From UBA5272 sp964393005 (GTDB taxonomy: Bacteria > Patescibacteriota > Minisyncoccia > Phycocordibacterales > UBA5272): a stretch of 64,000 bases of DNA. A program made the translations under genes and the position numbers. The DNA is taken from contig CAYMRR010000001.1 of assembly GCA_964393005.1 (NCBI GenBank), positions 8,321 to 72,320 of the forward strand, in the 5' to 3' direction. Below the pieces are notes generated by a model. The model saw only the letters and a list, made by a program, of their open reading frames with translations, did no database searches and was not told the DNA's origin. Shown here piece by piece: positions 27,080 to 34,571 of this stretch (the stretch's first letter is position 1; each line of letters opens with the position of its first letter).

Positions 27080-28000
27080 CTAATTTTCTTTTCTATACCT
27101 TTTATTCCACAAAATTTGTCTTTTAGCAAATTGCCAGATTTTATTTTTTAATCTTTCTATCATTTCTTCTTTTTCGAGTTTTCCTTGTAAATAAAGTGTT
27201 ATATATTTATATTCTAATCCCAAAGATATAAGCCAAGCATCGTCTAATTTTAATTTATTTCTTAAAAATTCAACTTCTTTTATCATATTATTTTCTCCTT
27301 TTAGTCTTCTATCTACTCTTTTGCTAATCCTTTCTTTTATTTCTTCTTTACTTTTATCTATAAATATAAATTTTGGTAAATATCTAAGTTCTGTATTTAT
27401 TTTAGCCAAACTTATTTCTTCATTTTCTCTTTTCTTAGCTTCTAATATTTCTATTATTCTTATAAGTCTTCTTTTATTATTTTTTTCACTAGTGTTTTCA
27501 TTTTCTATAAGCTCTATATATTTCTCTTCATTAAGGTTTTTTATTTTAAGAAGCAAAGTTTCTAAACTTTCTTTTTCTAGCTTCTTACGGAGTAGGGGGT
27601 TTGGAGCTGCGTTTTTTGGTAATCCATAAAGTATGGCGTCTATATAAAATCCTGTACCTCCACAAAGTATAGGAGTTTTTCCTTTTTTAAGAATTTTATT
27701 TATAGCTTTTTCGGCATATTTTAAATATTCTTTTACAGAAAAAGTCTCTCCATTTTTTTTGTATTTTTTGGATTGTTTTTTAGGGTTTATTATATCCAAA
27801 CAATAATGCTTTACTCCTTGCATTTCTTCTTTAGTTATTTTTCCAGATCCTATATCAAAATATTTATAGACTTGTCTTGAGTCTACACTTACTATTTCTC
27901 CATTTACTTTTTTAGCTAGCTCTACAGCTACATCACTTTTACCAGTAGCGGTAGGGCCAATAACTACATATATTTCTGATAGGTTTTTATAATTTTTCAT
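27080..28000 (-). CDS. miaA: tRNA dimethylallyltransferase MiaA
   Basis: Adds a dimethylallyl group to A37 of tRNAs that read UNN codons; Tyr, Cys and Leu tRNAs of this window are likely targets. The 306 residues include the P-loop GPTATGKSDVAVELA, SVDSRQVYKYFDIGSGK, and the substrate loop LCGGTGFYIDAILYGLP. The C-terminus ends FAKRQILWNKRYR. The predicted -10 box lies 7 bases before the ATG, so the mRNA is probably leaderless. Confidence 0.96.
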   Translation of the reverse strand: MKNYKNLSEIYVVIGPTATGKSDVAVELAKKVNGEIVSVDSRQVYKYFDIGSGKITKEEMQGVKHYCLDIINPKKQSKKYKKNGETFSVKEYLKYAEKAINKILKKGKTPILCGGTGFYIDAILYGLPKNAAPNPLLRKKLEKESLETLLLKIKNLNEEKYIELIENENTSEKNNKRRLIRIIEILEAKKRENEEISLAKINTELRYLPKFIFIDKSKEEIKERISKRVDRRLKGENNMIKEVEFLRNKLKLDDAWLISLGLEYKYITLYLQGKLEKEEMIERLKNKIWQFAKRQILWNKRYRKEN

Positions 28001-28007
28001 AGAGTAT

Positions 28008-28037
28008 ATAATACAAAAAATAATACAATAAAATCAA
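28008..28037 (-). promoter_or_regulatory. miaA promoter, leaderless, head to head with mini-RNA B
   Basis: On the minus strand, TTGATT (28032-28037), an 18-bp spacer and TATTAT (28008-28013), with the ATG at 28000. A perfect 9-bp dyad (28034-28054) joins this -35 box to the -35 box of the plus-strand mini-RNA B. Confidence 0.55.
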
Positions 28038-28050
28038 GGGTTTTTAACCC

Positions 28051-28137
28051 TTGACTTTTAATATTATATCTGATATACTATAATTGGTGGAATATGCGCT
28101 CTAAAATTTTAAATCACTTAAAGGTGATTTTTTTTAT
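28051..28137 (+). ncRNA. Mini transcription unit B, divergent from miaA
   Basis: TTGACT (28051-28056), 17-bp spacer ending TGA, TATACT (28074-28079), then AATTGGTGGAATATGCGC and a terminator (AAATCAC-N6-GTGATTT plus Ts, 28111-28136). The transcript would be about 50 bases and has no useful reading frame. Fourteen bases, AATTGGTGGAATAT, are identical to unit C at 38 kb. The terminator also abuts the end of the convergent YdcF/SanA-like gene. Confidence 0.6.
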
Positions 28138-28844
28138 TCAAAAATTAATCTTTTTAAACCTTCTTTTTTCTCATTTCTAAAATCTATACTTTCTCCTAAT
28201 ATAGCTGGTTTTTTATTAGTTAATATATCTAATACAGCTAAATCTCTAGCTAAAAGTTCTCTTAAGAAAATTTTAATATTTATAGGTAGATTTTTAAAAG
28301 AATTTGGATAAGGATATTTTGCATTATAAGCTACAGCGTTTATACCTTTTTTTCTTGCTATAAAAATAGCTCTTTCATTATGATATTTTTGAGAAATAAT
28401 AGTTATTTTATTTTGATTAAAAATCTCATTACTTCTAAGTACTGAATCTAGAGTTCTTCTTCCTCCGTAATCTGAGACTATAGAATATTCATCTATATTA
28501 AGCTTTAAAAGAAAGTTTCTCATATATTTTGGTTCGTTATAGGAAACTGTCTGATTGTCACCAGAAACCAAAACATAGCTTATTTTTTCAAAATCAAAAA
28601 GCTCTCTTGTAGCTTCCATTCTATTTATAAAAAATAAGTTTGGATGTCCCTCTCTAGTTACAGGAGAGGTGCCAAGTACCAAACCTACTTCATTGAAGGG
28701 TAGATTTTCTATCTTAGAAAAGATATAATCTTTGGTATAGTGAGAAATATAAAAATAGACAATTGCTGAGACAATAAAAAAAGCAATGAGTATATAAAAA
28801 ATTATATTGATAGTTTTAAGCAATGCTTTTACTATACCTTTCAT
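28134..28844 (-). CDS. YdcF/SanA-like DUF218 membrane protein
   Basis: 236 residues: an N-terminal membrane helix (about 10-32), then a DUF218 domain with VLGTSP, the LVSGDNQTVSYNEPKYM segment, DYGGRRTLDSV and the ISQKYHNERAIFIARK helix. These match the SanA/YdcF group, envelope proteins linked to barrier function in other bacteria; the biochemical activity is not settled. The gene is alone, upstream of nothing obvious, and ends at the mini-RNA B terminator. Confidence 0.85.
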   Translation of the reverse strand: MKGIVKALLKTINIIFYILIAFFIVSAIVYFYISHYTKDYIFSKIENLPFNEVGLVLGTSPVTREGHPNLFFINRMEATRELFDFEKISYVLVSGDNQTVSYNEPKYMRNFLLKLNIDEYSIVSDYGGRRTLDSVLRSNEIFNQNKITIISQKYHNERAIFIARKKGINAVAYNAKYPYPNSFKNLPINIKIFLRELLARDLAVLDILTNKKPAILGESIDFRNEKKEGLKRLIFE

Positions 28845-28948
28845 TTCTGAATAATAGCAATTTTTAAAGAAAAAGTCATCTTTTATTTTAAAATATGATT
28901 CTTATTATTAAATCATTAAAACTGGCTTTTTATTTAGATTTTATTTTG

Positions 28949-29029
28949 TGCCGAAGGTGGGACTTGAACCCACAAGCCGTAAGGCATGCGATTTTGAGTC
29001 GCACGTGTATACCATTCCACCACTTCGGC
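28949..29029 (-). tRNA. tRNA-Leu (CAA)
   Basis: Acceptor GCCGAAG / CTTCGGC, anticodon stem TGCGA / TCGCA around CTCAAAA (anticodon CAA), a long class II variable arm (TGCCTTACGGC) and T arm GTGGG-TTCAAGT-CCCAC. Discriminator A, no CCA encoded. Reads UUG. Confidence 0.95.
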
Positions 29030-29080
29030 AAATTAAAATTTATACACATATCTTAACATATTTGAGAAACTTTTCCATGC

Positions 29081-29086
29081 TATAAT
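29081..29086 (+). promoter_or_regulatory. Extended -10 box of parB
   Basis: TGC followed by TATAAT, 24 bases before the parB ATG, with no clear -35 hexamer. Typical of the extended -10 promoters in this window. Confidence 0.5.
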
Positions 29087-29110
29087 TAAAAAATAAATAA
29101 AATAAATCTT

Positions 29111-30112
29111 ATGGGAGAATTACAAAATGCAGTTTTTTGGATAGAAACAAATAAAATATTACCAAATCCATATCAGCCTCGTAGAGAGTTTGATGAGAGA
29201 AGTTTAAAAGATTTGGCTGAAAGTATTAGGCAATATGGAGTTTTGCAACCTCTAGTAGTAACTAGAAAAGAAGAATCCAAAGAAGATGGTTCTATTTCTG
29301 TATCTTATGAACTTATTGCTGGAGAAAGAAGGTTGCGAGCTTCAAAAATAGCTGGAATAAAAGAAATACCCTGTGTAGTCCGCACTGGAGATGATAATAG
29401 GACAAAGTTAGAATTAGCTATTATAGAAAATATACAAAGAGAAGATTTGAACTCTGTAGATAGAGCCAAATCTTTTCAGCAGTTAGCAGATGAATTTAAA
29501 CTTTCTTGGGCAGAAATTGGTAGAAAAGTAGGAAAAAGTAGAGAATATGTTTCTAATACTGTCCGCATTTTAATGCTTCCTCAGGAGATTTTAGAAGCTC
29601 TGGTAGCAGGAAAAATATCAGAAGGGCATACCAGGCCACTACTTATGCTAGTAGATAAGAGAGAAGAACAAATCACTCTTTTTAAAGAAATGCTTATGCG
29701 AAAAATGACAGTAAGAGAAGCAGAGAGTTTAGCTAGAAGAAGTGCTAGAGAAAAGGTTAGAAAAAAATCTTTATTAGCAAATCCTGAAGTTCTTAATTTA
29801 GAAGAAAACCTCGCAGAAAGTTTGGGGACAAGGGTAAGAATAGAGCCTAAAGAAAAAGGAGGAAAAATAACAATAGACTACTTTTCAGAAGATGAACTTT
29901 TTGCTTTAGCTAATCTTATTAAAAAAGCAGGAGTAGAAAAGACTCATGAAGGAATGTTTGATAAAATAAAAAAGAATATTTTTGGAGGAGGGTCTATACT
30001 TGACCAAATAAATAAAGAAGAGAAGGATCAAAATTTTAAACTTGAAGATGATAGAAGTCAAGAAGAAATAAGAGAGTCAGAAGATTTTGATATACAAAAT
30101 TTTAGTTTATAA
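29111..30112 (+). CDS. parB: ParB-family partition/CTPase protein
   Basis: 333 residues. The ParB N-terminal fold has the KILPNPYQPRREFDERSL start, GVLQPLVV and the CTP-binding AGERRLRASKIAG (box II). A central helix-turn-helix (WAEIGRKVGKSREYVSN) for parS binding and a basic C-terminal dimer domain follow. No parA is adjacent, although the two are usually paired. In this window SMC, ScpA and ScpB provide the condensin that ParB would load. I found no obvious parS site by eye. Confidence 0.93.
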   Translation: MGELQNAVFWIETNKILPNPYQPRREFDERSLKDLAESIRQYGVLQPLVVTRKEESKEDGSISVSYELIAGERRLRASKIAGIKEIPCVVRTGDDNRTKLELAIIENIQREDLNSVDRAKSFQQLADEFKLSWAEIGRKVGKSREYVSNTVRILMLPQEILEALVAGKISEGHTRPLLMLVDKREEQITLFKEMLMRKMTVREAESLARRSAREKVRKKSLLANPEVLNLEENLAESLGTRVRIEPKEKGGKITIDYFSEDELFALANLIKKAGVEKTHEGMFDKIKKNIFGGGSILDQINKEEKDQNFKLEDDRSQEEIRESEDFDIQNFSL

Positions 30113-30119
30113 TTTTGCT

Positions 30120-31619
30120 TTAAAAGAATTTTTTATGTTCTTTTAAATAATTTTTAATATGTCTCTTTGCTAAAGATGTAGCTGTATAGTCTAGCCATTT
30201 TCTGCTAGGTTTAGAGTCTTCTTTGGTTATAATACTTACCATATCTCCATCTTTTAGTTTGGTATTAAGAGATACCAATTTATTATTAACTTTTGCTCCA
30301 AAAACATGGTTTCCGATATCTGAGTGTACAGCATAAGCAAAATCTATTACTCCAGAGCCGAGAGGCATTTCTATAACATCTCCTTTAGGAGTGTGTATAA
30401 ATAAAGTTTTATCAAAAAATTCTTCTTTTATTTCTTTTATAAATTCATTGTCTACTTTATCTTCTTCTTGCTTTAAGAGTAAGCTTTTAGTCCAAGCTAT
30501 TTTTTGATTTATATTTTTTATTTTCTCTCCTTCTTTTTGGTTTTTGATTTTTTTACTGTCTCCAGCTTCTTTATAGCTTAGGTGAGAGGCTATACCGTAT
30601 TCAGCTTCTTCATGCATAAAAAGAGTTCTAATTTGTATTTCAAAAGCTCCTCCTTCACCGTCAAATAAGGTAGTATGTAAAGATTGATAGCCATTTGGCT
30701 TAGGAAGTGCTATATAGTCTTTAAAACGGCCAGGAATAGGCTTGTAGAGGCCATGTATCACTCCTAAAGCTTGATAGCAAGTAGGTATATCTTTTACTAT
30801 TATTCGCATAGCAGCTATATCATAAATTTTTTGTATATCCCAATCATGAGATTTTAGTTTTTCATAAAGAGAATAGAGATGTTTTAGTCTGTGATCTATT
30901 TTTATATAATCTATTTCAAATATAGAAAGCTCTTCTTTGACTTTATTTAATATATTTAATAGATATTCTTCTCTGGCTGCTTCTTGAGTATTATAAAGCT
31001 CTTTTGTTTTCAGATAATCTTTAGGAAAGACATAAGGAAATACATTGTCTTCTAGCTCACTTTTTAATTTTCCCATACCTAGCCTATCTGCCAGGCGAGC
31101 ATATATTTCTAGAGTCTCTAGTGCTATTCTTTTTCTTTTGTCTTCTTCTATATATTCTAAAGTAGAGCTATTATGCAACCTATCACAAAGCTTTATAACT
31201 ACCACTCTTATATCTTCAGCCAAAGCTACAAAAAACTTTCGCATACTTTCAGCATGTCTTTCTACTCCTTTATATTTTATAGTACCCAATTTTTTGACTC
31301 CCAGTACTAAAAATAAAACTTCTTTACCAAATTCTTTTTCTATATCTTCTTCTTTTATATTTGTTTCATCTAAAGTGTCATGCAAAAGCCCAGCTATAAT
31401 GGTAGTGGTATCCATATTTTGTCTAGCAATATTTATAGCAGTAAATACACAATGAGAAAAATAAGATTCTCCAGACTTTCGTAAAGATCCTTCATGAGCT
31501 TTTTTGGCAAAATCATAAGCTTTTTTAATAAGCTCTATATTTTGAGTAGAAAACTCTTTTTCTTTTGGAGAATTTTTTAAAATCTCTAAATAAGAGGGGA
31601 TTTTCTCATTTTTTGACAT
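30120..31619 (-). CDS. rel: (p)ppGpp synthetase/hydrolase, Rel/SpoT type without ACT domain
   Basis: 499 residues: HD hydrolase domain (LLHDTLDE, DRLHN), synthetase domain (YDIAAMRIIV, GRFKDYIALPKPNGYQSLHT) and TGS domain (FIHTPKGDVIEMPLGS). The RFKD motif is of the RxKD kind found in bifunctional Rel enzymes, not the ExDD kind of RelA. The helical, zinc-finger and ACT regions, which normally add about 200 residues and sense the ribosome, are missing. It is therefore probably bifunctional but regulated differently. It is convergent with parB, eight bases apart. Confidence 0.92.
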   Translation of the reverse strand: MSKNEKIPSYLEILKNSPKEKEFSTQNIELIKKAYDFAKKAHEGSLRKSGESYFSHCVFTAINIARQNMDTTTIIAGLLHDTLDETNIKEEDIEKEFGKEVLFLVLGVKKLGTIKYKGVERHAESMRKFFVALAEDIRVVVIKLCDRLHNSSTLEYIEEDKRKRIALETLEIYARLADRLGMGKLKSELEDNVFPYVFPKDYLKTKELYNTQEAAREEYLLNILNKVKEELSIFEIDYIKIDHRLKHLYSLYEKLKSHDWDIQKIYDIAAMRIIVKDIPTCYQALGVIHGLYKPIPGRFKDYIALPKPNGYQSLHTTLFDGEGGAFEIQIRTLFMHEEAEYGIASHLSYKEAGDSKKIKNQKEGEKIKNINQKIAWTKSLLLKQEEDKVDNEFIKEIKEEFFDKTLFIHTPKGDVIEMPLGSGVIDFAYAVHSDIGNHVFGAKVNNKLVSLNTKLKDGDMVSIITKEDSKPSRKWLDYTATSLAKRHIKNYLKEHKKFF

Positions 31620-31683
31620 AAATATATACTTTAAATATTATATTAAGTTTAGCATCTTTTAGATTAAAAATTAAAATAAAAAC

Positions 31684-31713
31684 TTGACAGATATAGAGTA
31701 CTTGTGATATATT
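31684..31713 (+). promoter_or_regulatory. Promoter of the 135-residue unknown gene
   Basis: TTGACA, 18-bp spacer ending TGA, TATATT. One of the best consensus promoters driving a protein gene here, which suggests strong expression. Confidence 0.6.
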
Positions 31714-31759
31714 TCTTAATAGAGTTCTTTTAAATTCAAACAAACTAAATTTTTTTATT

Positions 31760-32167
31760 ATGGCAGAAATGGCAGAAAACACTAAGAAACAAAACGGAAA
31801 TGGAAAAAGAATTATCCTTAAACAAGAGGAAATTCTAAAAATTAAGACCTTTAAAGATGTGAAGCTCAATAATCCTGCAGATTATTATGAAGGGTTAGAA
31901 GACGCTGCACTCTTAAAAAAACAAAGTGTCACATTTATATGTAACACAGAGTACAAAGAGATCAAAGTGGTAAAAATAATGGGTGTCTTTACTTTTTTAC
32001 TACAAGCTAAGGTTAAAGGTTCTGGTAAAGAGTATTGTGACCTTTATGTTACCAGTAATTCAGCTAAAGAGTTAGCCAAGATGCTAGACAAATGCTTAGC
32101 ATATCACGGACATAAACCGAAATATTTCTTAAAGAAATGTGGAGAAAGAGTAATCTCCATAAAATAA
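31760..32167 (+). CDS. Conserved-looking hypothetical protein, 135 residues
   Basis: A small soluble protein, basic overall, with no membrane segment or signal. It contains three cysteines in the middle and C-terminal parts (FICNTEY, EYCDLYV, KCGERV) but no CxxC pair. The N-terminus (MAEMAENTKKQNGNGKR) is polar and probably disordered. The gene has a strong promoter and a strong terminator of its own. I do not recognise the family. Confidence 0.65.
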   Translation: MAEMAENTKKQNGNGKRIILKQEEILKIKTFKDVKLNNPADYYEGLEDAALLKKQSVTFICNTEYKEIKVVKIMGVFTFLLQAKVKGSGKEYCDLYVTSNSAKELAKMLDKCLAYHGHKPKYFLKKCGERVISIK

Positions 32168-32190
32168 AAATATTTTAGGATAAAGATTTA

Positions 32191-32219
32191 AAAGCCGCTT
32201 CTCAAGCGGCTTTTTTTTA
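32191..32219. terminator. Terminator between the unknown gene and topA
   Basis: AAGCCGCTT / AAGCGGCTT with a 3-base loop and eight following Ts on the plus strand. It touches the 3' end of the convergent topA. Confidence 0.92.
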
Positions 32220-34436
32220 TTTCTTTTTATCTAGCTTATGTGGGTTATGATTTGGACAAGTTTTACTAGAACATCTCTCTGGAATAGTTTTTGTTCCTTC
32301 CATCATAAGCTCTCCACACATTTTACAATTATGTCCTGTAGGTTTAGCTTTAATAGCTAATTTGCAAGTAGGATAATTTGAACAAGAATAAAATATACCA
32401 AATCTACCTCTTCTTTCTTCTAAATAACCGTCTTCACATTTATTACATTTTACTCCAGTGCTCTTTTTTTGTTTTTCTTCTTCACTTACTTCTATATATT
32501 TACATTTTGGATAATCTGAGCAAGCTATAAATTTACCATATCTTCCAGATCTTTCTATTAGTTTTCCTTTTTCACATTTAGGGCAAATCTTTCCGGTATC
32601 TTTTGGACCTTCTAACACTTCTCCATCTAATGTTCTCGCTCCACTACAATCTGGAAATTTAGAGCAAGAATAAAATTTACCAGTTTTAGAAAGCTTTACT
32701 ATCATTTTAGAATTGCATTCCGGACATTTTATATCTTTTGGTGCTTCTCCAAAATTGTTTACTTTTTCTATTTTATCTTTTTCTTTTATTTCTTTTTGAA
32801 ATGGCTTATAAAAATCTGTAAGTAGTTTTTTATAAGTAAGTTTTCCTTCGGCTATTTTATCTAAATCTTTTTCCATGTCACTAGTAAAGCTATCTGATAT
32901 ATATTTTGCAAAATTTTCTTCAAGAAAATCAGAAACCACTTCTCCTGTATCTGTAGGAAAGAGTGATCTGTTTATTTTTTCTACATAGCCTCTATCTTCT
33001 ATAGTAGAGATAATAGAAGCATAGGTAGATGGTCTACCAATATCTCTTTTTTCTAATTCTTTTATCAGACTTGCTTCAGAATATCTGCTAGGGGGTAATG
33101 TTTCTTTTTCTATAGAATTAATGGTCAAAAGTTTTAGAGTATCTCCTATTTCAAGTTTAGGTAAAATAAAATCTTCTCCTCTTCCATCTTCTTCAGCTTT
33201 TAGCCATCCATCAAAAATAACTACAGAGCCATTTATATAAAAATCTGGATAATCTTTACTGTTTTCTATATTGGCTATTATTTTAGTTCTTAAAAGTTTT
33301 GCATCTTTCATCTGGGAGGCTACTGTTCTACTCCAAATAAGATTATAAAGTCTTTTTTCATCAGAAGATGTTCCAGCAGATAAAACTTTTATTTGAGTAG
33401 GTCTTATAGCTTCATGGGCTTCTTGTGCATTTTTAGATTTAGTTTTATAAACTCTTTTTTCTAAATATTCTTTTCCATAATTTTTTAAGATTAAAGATTC
33501 TATTTCTTTTATAGCGGAAGTTGCTAAATTGGTAGAATCTGTTCTCATATAAGTAATAAACCCTTTTTCATAAAGCTTTTGAGCTAGTATCATTGTCTTT
33601 TTTGGAGAATATCCTAGTCTACTAGATGCAGTTTGCTGTAAAGTGGAAGTAATAAAAGGAGGACGAGGGGAAGATTTTGCATTAGTTTCTTTTATATCTT
33701 TTACATACCAATTTCCAGCTTTACCTTCTTTTACTATTTTTATAGCTAATTCTTTTGCTTCTACTGAATTAGTTTTTGGTTTTAAACCTGGCTCGAGTTC
33801 GCAATCTAAGACTAATTTATATTTTTTAGATTCTTTGAGACGTCCTTTTGTTTCTACTTCTGCGGCAATATTGTAATATTTTATAGGAATAAAATTTCGT
33901 ATTTCTCTTTCTCTTTCCATTATTATCCTAAGAGCTGGAGACTGCACTCTTCCAGCAGAAAGACCATATCGGACTTTTTTCCAAATAATTCCAGACAAAT
34001 CATAGCCTACTAACCTATCTAAAACTCTACGAGCTTCTTGAGCTTCTTTTAAGTCCATATCTATTTCTCTTGGATTTTTTAGAGCTTCAAGTACTGCTTC
34101 TTTAGTTATTTCATTAAATACTGCTCTTTTAGCCTTTTTAAGCCCTAAGGCTTCTTTTACATGCCAAGCTATTGCTTCTCCTTCTCTATCGGGGTCGGTA
34201 GCTAAAATAGTCTCACTAGCTTTTTTGCTTAAAGATTTAATCTCTGCAATTACTTTTTCTTTTCCTTTTACCACTTCATAATTTGGAATAAACCCATTTT
34301 CTATATCAAGAGCTTTTTTATTTGATTTTGGTAAATCACGAATATGGCCTACAGAAGCTCGCACAGTATAATCACCACTGAGATATTTTTCGATAGTTTT
34401 TGCTTTGCTTGGTGACTCTACAATAAGTAATTTCAT
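32217..34436 (-). CDS. topA: DNA topoisomerase I
   Basis: Type IA topoisomerase that relaxes negative supercoils. 739 residues: TOPRIM start KLLIVESPSKAKTIEKYL, DPDREGEAIAWH, active-site tyrosine in GFITYMRTDSTN near residue 300, and then several C-terminal four-cysteine zinc ribbons (for example CPECNSKM, CPKCEKGK, CNKCEDGY). The length is typical for a TopA with three to four zinc modules. It runs in the same direction as smc but 135 bases downstream of it. Confidence 0.97.
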   Translation of the reverse strand: MKLLIVESPSKAKTIEKYLSGDYTVRASVGHIRDLPKSNKKALDIENGFIPNYEVVKGKEKVIAEIKSLSKKASETILATDPDREGEAIAWHVKEALGLKKAKRAVFNEITKEAVLEALKNPREIDMDLKEAQEARRVLDRLVGYDLSGIIWKKVRYGLSAGRVQSPALRIIMEREREIRNFIPIKYYNIAAEVETKGRLKESKKYKLVLDCELEPGLKPKTNSVEAKELAIKIVKEGKAGNWYVKDIKETNAKSSPRPPFITSTLQQTASSRLGYSPKKTMILAQKLYEKGFITYMRTDSTNLATSAIKEIESLILKNYGKEYLEKRVYKTKSKNAQEAHEAIRPTQIKVLSAGTSSDEKRLYNLIWSRTVASQMKDAKLLRTKIIANIENSKDYPDFYINGSVVIFDGWLKAEEDGRGEDFILPKLEIGDTLKLLTINSIEKETLPPSRYSEASLIKELEKRDIGRPSTYASIISTIEDRGYVEKINRSLFPTDTGEVVSDFLEENFAKYISDSFTSDMEKDLDKIAEGKLTYKKLLTDFYKPFQKEIKEKDKIEKVNNFGEAPKDIKCPECNSKMIVKLSKTGKFYSCSKFPDCSGARTLDGEVLEGPKDTGKICPKCEKGKLIERSGRYGKFIACSDYPKCKYIEVSEEEKQKKSTGVKCNKCEDGYLEERRGRFGIFYSCSNYPTCKLAIKAKPTGHNCKMCGELMMEGTKTIPERCSSKTCPNHNPHKLDKKK

Positions 34437-34571
34437 AAAATATAAATATTAGTTTATTTAATAGTGGGTTTAATAATTTAAAAACAAAAAAAAGATAAAA
34501 TAAATTAGTTTTTTTATTATAGCACAGGAGTATAACAAGAGATTTATTTTTATCAAAACTCTCTATACTTA

